64,000 bases of DNA. It comes from Waterburya sp965365755 (GTDB lineage: Bacteria > Cyanobacteriota > Cyanobacteriia > Cyanobacteriales > Xenococcaceae). A model generated the notes under the pieces. That model was not told the origin of the DNA and did no database searches. It saw only the letters and a list, made by a program, of their open reading frames with translations. The stretch covers positions 9,946 through 73,945 of the forward strand of contig CBDUCX010000001.1 in NCBI GenBank assembly GCA_965365755.1, written 5' to 3'. The position numbers and the translations under genes were made by a program. How positions within the stretch are numbered: position 1 is the stretch's first letter; every line of letters starts with the position of its first letter. Below, one piece after another: positions 62,141-64,000 of this stretch.

Positions 62141-63178
62141 ATGTCCAATTTTTCTCAAACAGTCAATAGAGATAATCTCAGTTTAAGTACACAAAGACTG
62201 CAAATCGATTACTTGAGTAGTTCTAACCTACTTACCAATAGTTTAGATGGTCAGGATATTATTTGGGGGTTAACCCAAACTCCTAAATCTTTACCACCTC
62301 GATATTTTTATGATCAGCGTGGTTCTGAGCTATTTGAACAGATCTGTGAGCTACCAGAATATTACCCAACTAGGACAGAAGCTAAGATTTTGCGTCAGTA
62401 TGCCCAGGAAATCACCCAGGTGACTGGGGCTTGTGAATTAGTGGAACTGGGCAGTGGAAGTTCTAGCAAAACTCGTCTTCTCTTAGATGCATATCAAGCC
62501 TTGGGGCATAAATTCAGATATATACCCATCGATGTTAGCGGAGAAATTCTCGTAGAAAGCGCCCAACAGTTACAGCAAGATTATCCTAAATTAGATGTTC
62601 AGGGCTTAGTAGGAACTTATGAACAAGCACTCAATAAGCTTACACCGACTACTCTGCCATCTCGGATGATTTTTTTCTTGGGAAGTTCCTTAGGCAATTT
62701 TACTCAGCCAAAGTGCGATCGCTTTTTTTCACAAGTTAAAGCTGCTTTGGATGTGGGAGAGTATTTTTTACTGGGAGTAGATCTACAAAAGCCCAAACAT
62801 TTATTGGAAGCTGCTTACAATGACTCTCAGGGAGTTACAGCAGAATTTAATCTCAATATGTTGAAACATTTGAACCAGCGTTTTGCGGGTAACTTCGATA
62901 GTGAATTGTTTGAACACTGGGCATTTTACAACGAGCAACTTAACCAGATTGAGATGCATTTGCGGTCTTCTATTGACCAAACTGTTGCTTTAGAAGCACT
63001 TAACTTGCAGGTGGAATTCACAGCAGGGGAAACTATCAGAACGGAGATCTCCCGTAAGTTTGACTTAGCAATAATGCAAAAAGAACTTCAAGCACAGGGT
63101 TTAAACCCCCTTGCAGTTTGGACTGACCCGAAACAGTGGTTTGGCTTGTTGTTGACTCAGAAGTCCCAAGTTGATTAA
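62141..63178 (+). CDS. egtD: Histidine N-alpha-methyltransferase
   Basis: 345 residues. PRYFYDQRGSELFEQICELP, the SAM loop VELGSGSSSKTRLLLDA, FFLGSSLGNF and LLGVDLQKPKHLLEAAYND are the family's marks. It adds three methyl groups to the amino nitrogen of histidine to give hercynine, the ergothioneine precursor. It is followed 13 bases later by an OvoA/EgtB-type gene, so the two form an operon. Confidence 0.93.
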   Translation: MSNFSQTVNRDNLSLSTQRLQIDYLSSSNLLTNSLDGQDIIWGLTQTPKSLPPRYFYDQRGSELFEQICELPEYYPTRTEAKILRQYAQEITQVTGACELVELGSGSSSKTRLLLDAYQALGHKFRYIPIDVSGEILVESAQQLQQDYPKLDVQGLVGTYEQALNKLTPTTLPSRMIFFLGSSLGNFTQPKCDRFFSQVKAALDVGEYFLLGVDLQKPKHLLEAAYNDSQGVTAEFNLNMLKHLNQRFAGNFDSELFEHWAFYNEQLNQIEMHLRSSIDQTVALEALNLQVEFTAGETIRTEISRKFDLAIMQKELQAQGLNPLAVWTDPKQWFGLLLTQKSQVD

Positions 63179-63191
63179 TCAATTACTCAAA

Positions 63192-64000
63192 ATGCTTAAA
63201 TCTATTGCATCCCCACAATTGAAATCTCTTCCATATCCCCAACTGATAAATTGCGATCGCCAAATACTTAAAGACTACTTTGGGAATTCATGGGAACTAG
63301 AAGAAATGCTCATGAAAAGTCTGGTGGAAGAAGATGCATTTTATATCAACCCCGACCCTTTAAGAAACCATCTGATTTTCTATTTAGGTCACTCTGCTGT
63401 GTTCTATATCAATAAATTAATTCGGGTTGGGTTATTGGATAAATCCATTAATCCTAAATACGAAACCCTGTTCGAGATTGGGGTAGATCCTGAAACTCCA
63501 GAAGAACTGGAAGCAGAAATCAAAGATATCTCCTGGCCGAAAGTAGAAGATGTTTGGCAATATCAAGATCAGGCAAAAGAGGAAATATTATCAGTTATTG
63601 AGAACACGCCCCTTAATCTCCCTATTCAGCAAAACCATCCCCTCTGGGCGTTGATGATGGGTATAGAACATAGTCGGATTCATTTTGAAACTTCTTCGAT
63701 GCTGATTCGACAACTAGCGGTAGATCAGGTTGAACGTCCCGATGGTTGGCAATATGCTTGTTCTGATGGCAAAGTTCCCAGGAATGAAATGATTCGGGTT
63801 GCTGGTGGGGTAGCGAAACTGGGCAAAGCTGAAGATGCTACTACCTATGGCTGGGATAGCGAATACGGTCATCAAACAGTAAAAGTCAAACCATTTTTAG
63901 CTAGTAAGTATTTAATCACCAACGGTGAGTTTCTAGAGTTTGTGGAGGATAATGGCTATGATAATCGAGAATTCTGGGATGATGAATCTTGGGGATGGAA
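63192..64000 (+). CDS. OvoA/EgtB-type sulfoxide synthase, N-terminal 269 residues (cut by window edge)
   Basis: From the ATG at 63192 the frame is open to the window end. The DinB-like domain starts LKSIASPQLKSLPYPQLINC and has the first iron-ligand His in YLGHSAVFYINKL. The other two are in MGIEHSRIHFETSSMLIRQL (His160, His164, with Glu166: the HX3HXE motif). The segment after this (GGVAKLGK, YGWDSEYGHQTVKVKPFLAS) begins the formylglycine-generating-like catalytic domain. These features are closer to OvoA than to the classical mycobacterial EgtB. Whether an OvoA-like C-terminal methyltransferase follows is not visible. It would join sulfur to histidine or hercynine. Confidence 0.9.
   Translation, partial: MLKSIASPQLKSLPYPQLINCDRQILKDYFGNSWELEEMLMKSLVEEDAFYINPDPLRNHLIFYLGHSAVFYINKLIRVGLLDKSINPKYETLFEIGVDPETPEELEAEIKDISWPKVEDVWQYQDQAKEEILSVIENTPLNLPIQQNHPLWALMMGIEHSRIHFETSSMLIRQLAVDQVERPDGWQYACSDGKVPRNEMIRVAGGVAKLGKAEDATTYGWDSEYGHQTVKVKPFLASKYLITNGEFLEFVEDNGYDNREFWDDESWGW

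Noticed and set aside
1..64000. CRISPR arrays
   Set aside because: No regularly spaced direct repeats of 25-40 bases were seen; the only regular repeats are heptamers.
1..64000. tRNA and rRNA genes
   Set aside because: The larger intergenic gaps were scanned by eye for T-arm GGTTCGAATCC-like segments with cloverleaf context and none was found; a covariance-model search was not possible.

Overview
The window is chromosomal DNA from a cyanobacterium. The evidence is the HIP1 octamer (GCGATCGC) recurring throughout, genes for the photosystem II factor Psb28, the clock-input protein LdpA, a cyanobacterial AbrB regulator, Ycf45-like R3H ATPase and COP23, a PanC-Cmk fusion, and the cyanobacterial layout of the ribosomal protein cluster. 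AT-rich intergenic DNA, short tandem heptamers, several toxin-antitoxin loci and a polyketide-synthase piece suggest a large-genome lineage of the Pleurocapsales/Chroococcales type, but the order cannot be fixed from this sequence alone.

Layout. 1-11 kb: mixed genes (edge of a response regulator, a lipoprotein, a PfpI/DJ-1 protein, a PAS histidine kinase, mnmE, a MazEF-like pair, grxC, an FTR1 iron permease, a VOC protein, an S4 RNA-binding protein) with several decayed genes (a DUF2993 relic, a frameshifted DUF6883 and a frameshifted DUF4926). 11-29.2 kb: a minus-strand block with moaB and psb28, then the S10/spc/alpha-type cluster running rplC-D-W-B, rpsS, rplV, rpsC, rplP, rpmC, rpsQ, rplN-X-E, rpsH, rplF-R, rpsE, rplO, secY, adk, infA, rpmJ, rpsM-K, rpoA, rplQ, truA, rplM, rpsI, rpmE, prfA. 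29.8-36.9 kb: Uma2 nuclease, VapBC, cobK, ldpA, the R3H ATPase, and a His-tailed ferrochelatase-like chelatase.

37-43 kb is the most unusual stretch. It has a TnpB whose RuvC-II block is deleted, an RE-like end abutting a [2Fe-2S] ferredoxin gene, and then five minus-strand genes that each look like one part of a larger protein: a ketosynthase whose acyltransferase is missing, a small domain usually found in front of a trypsin-like protease, the serine half of such a protease, and two stand-alone polyphenol-oxidase C-terminal domains. One of these still carries the tyrosinase N-terminus but lacks the copper domain.

43-64 kb: cyAbrB, a CPBP protease, HigB with a HigA-ImmA/IrrE fusion, an AddB-like nuclease, a GspE/PilB N-terminal protein, a pentapeptide-repeat protein, a methyltransferase, COP23, a short DUF4347 protein, a polytopic membrane protein, an antitoxin with a 31-residue VapC stub, a YHS lipoprotein, panC-cmk, rlpA, purM, a DUF1499 protein, and at the right edge egtD followed by an OvoA-type sulfoxide synthase (cut by the window end), pointing to thiohistidine (ergothioneine or ovothiol-like) synthesis.

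No tRNA, rRNA or CRISPR array was seen. Functional assignments rest on motif recognition and recalled family knowledge; no database search was run.
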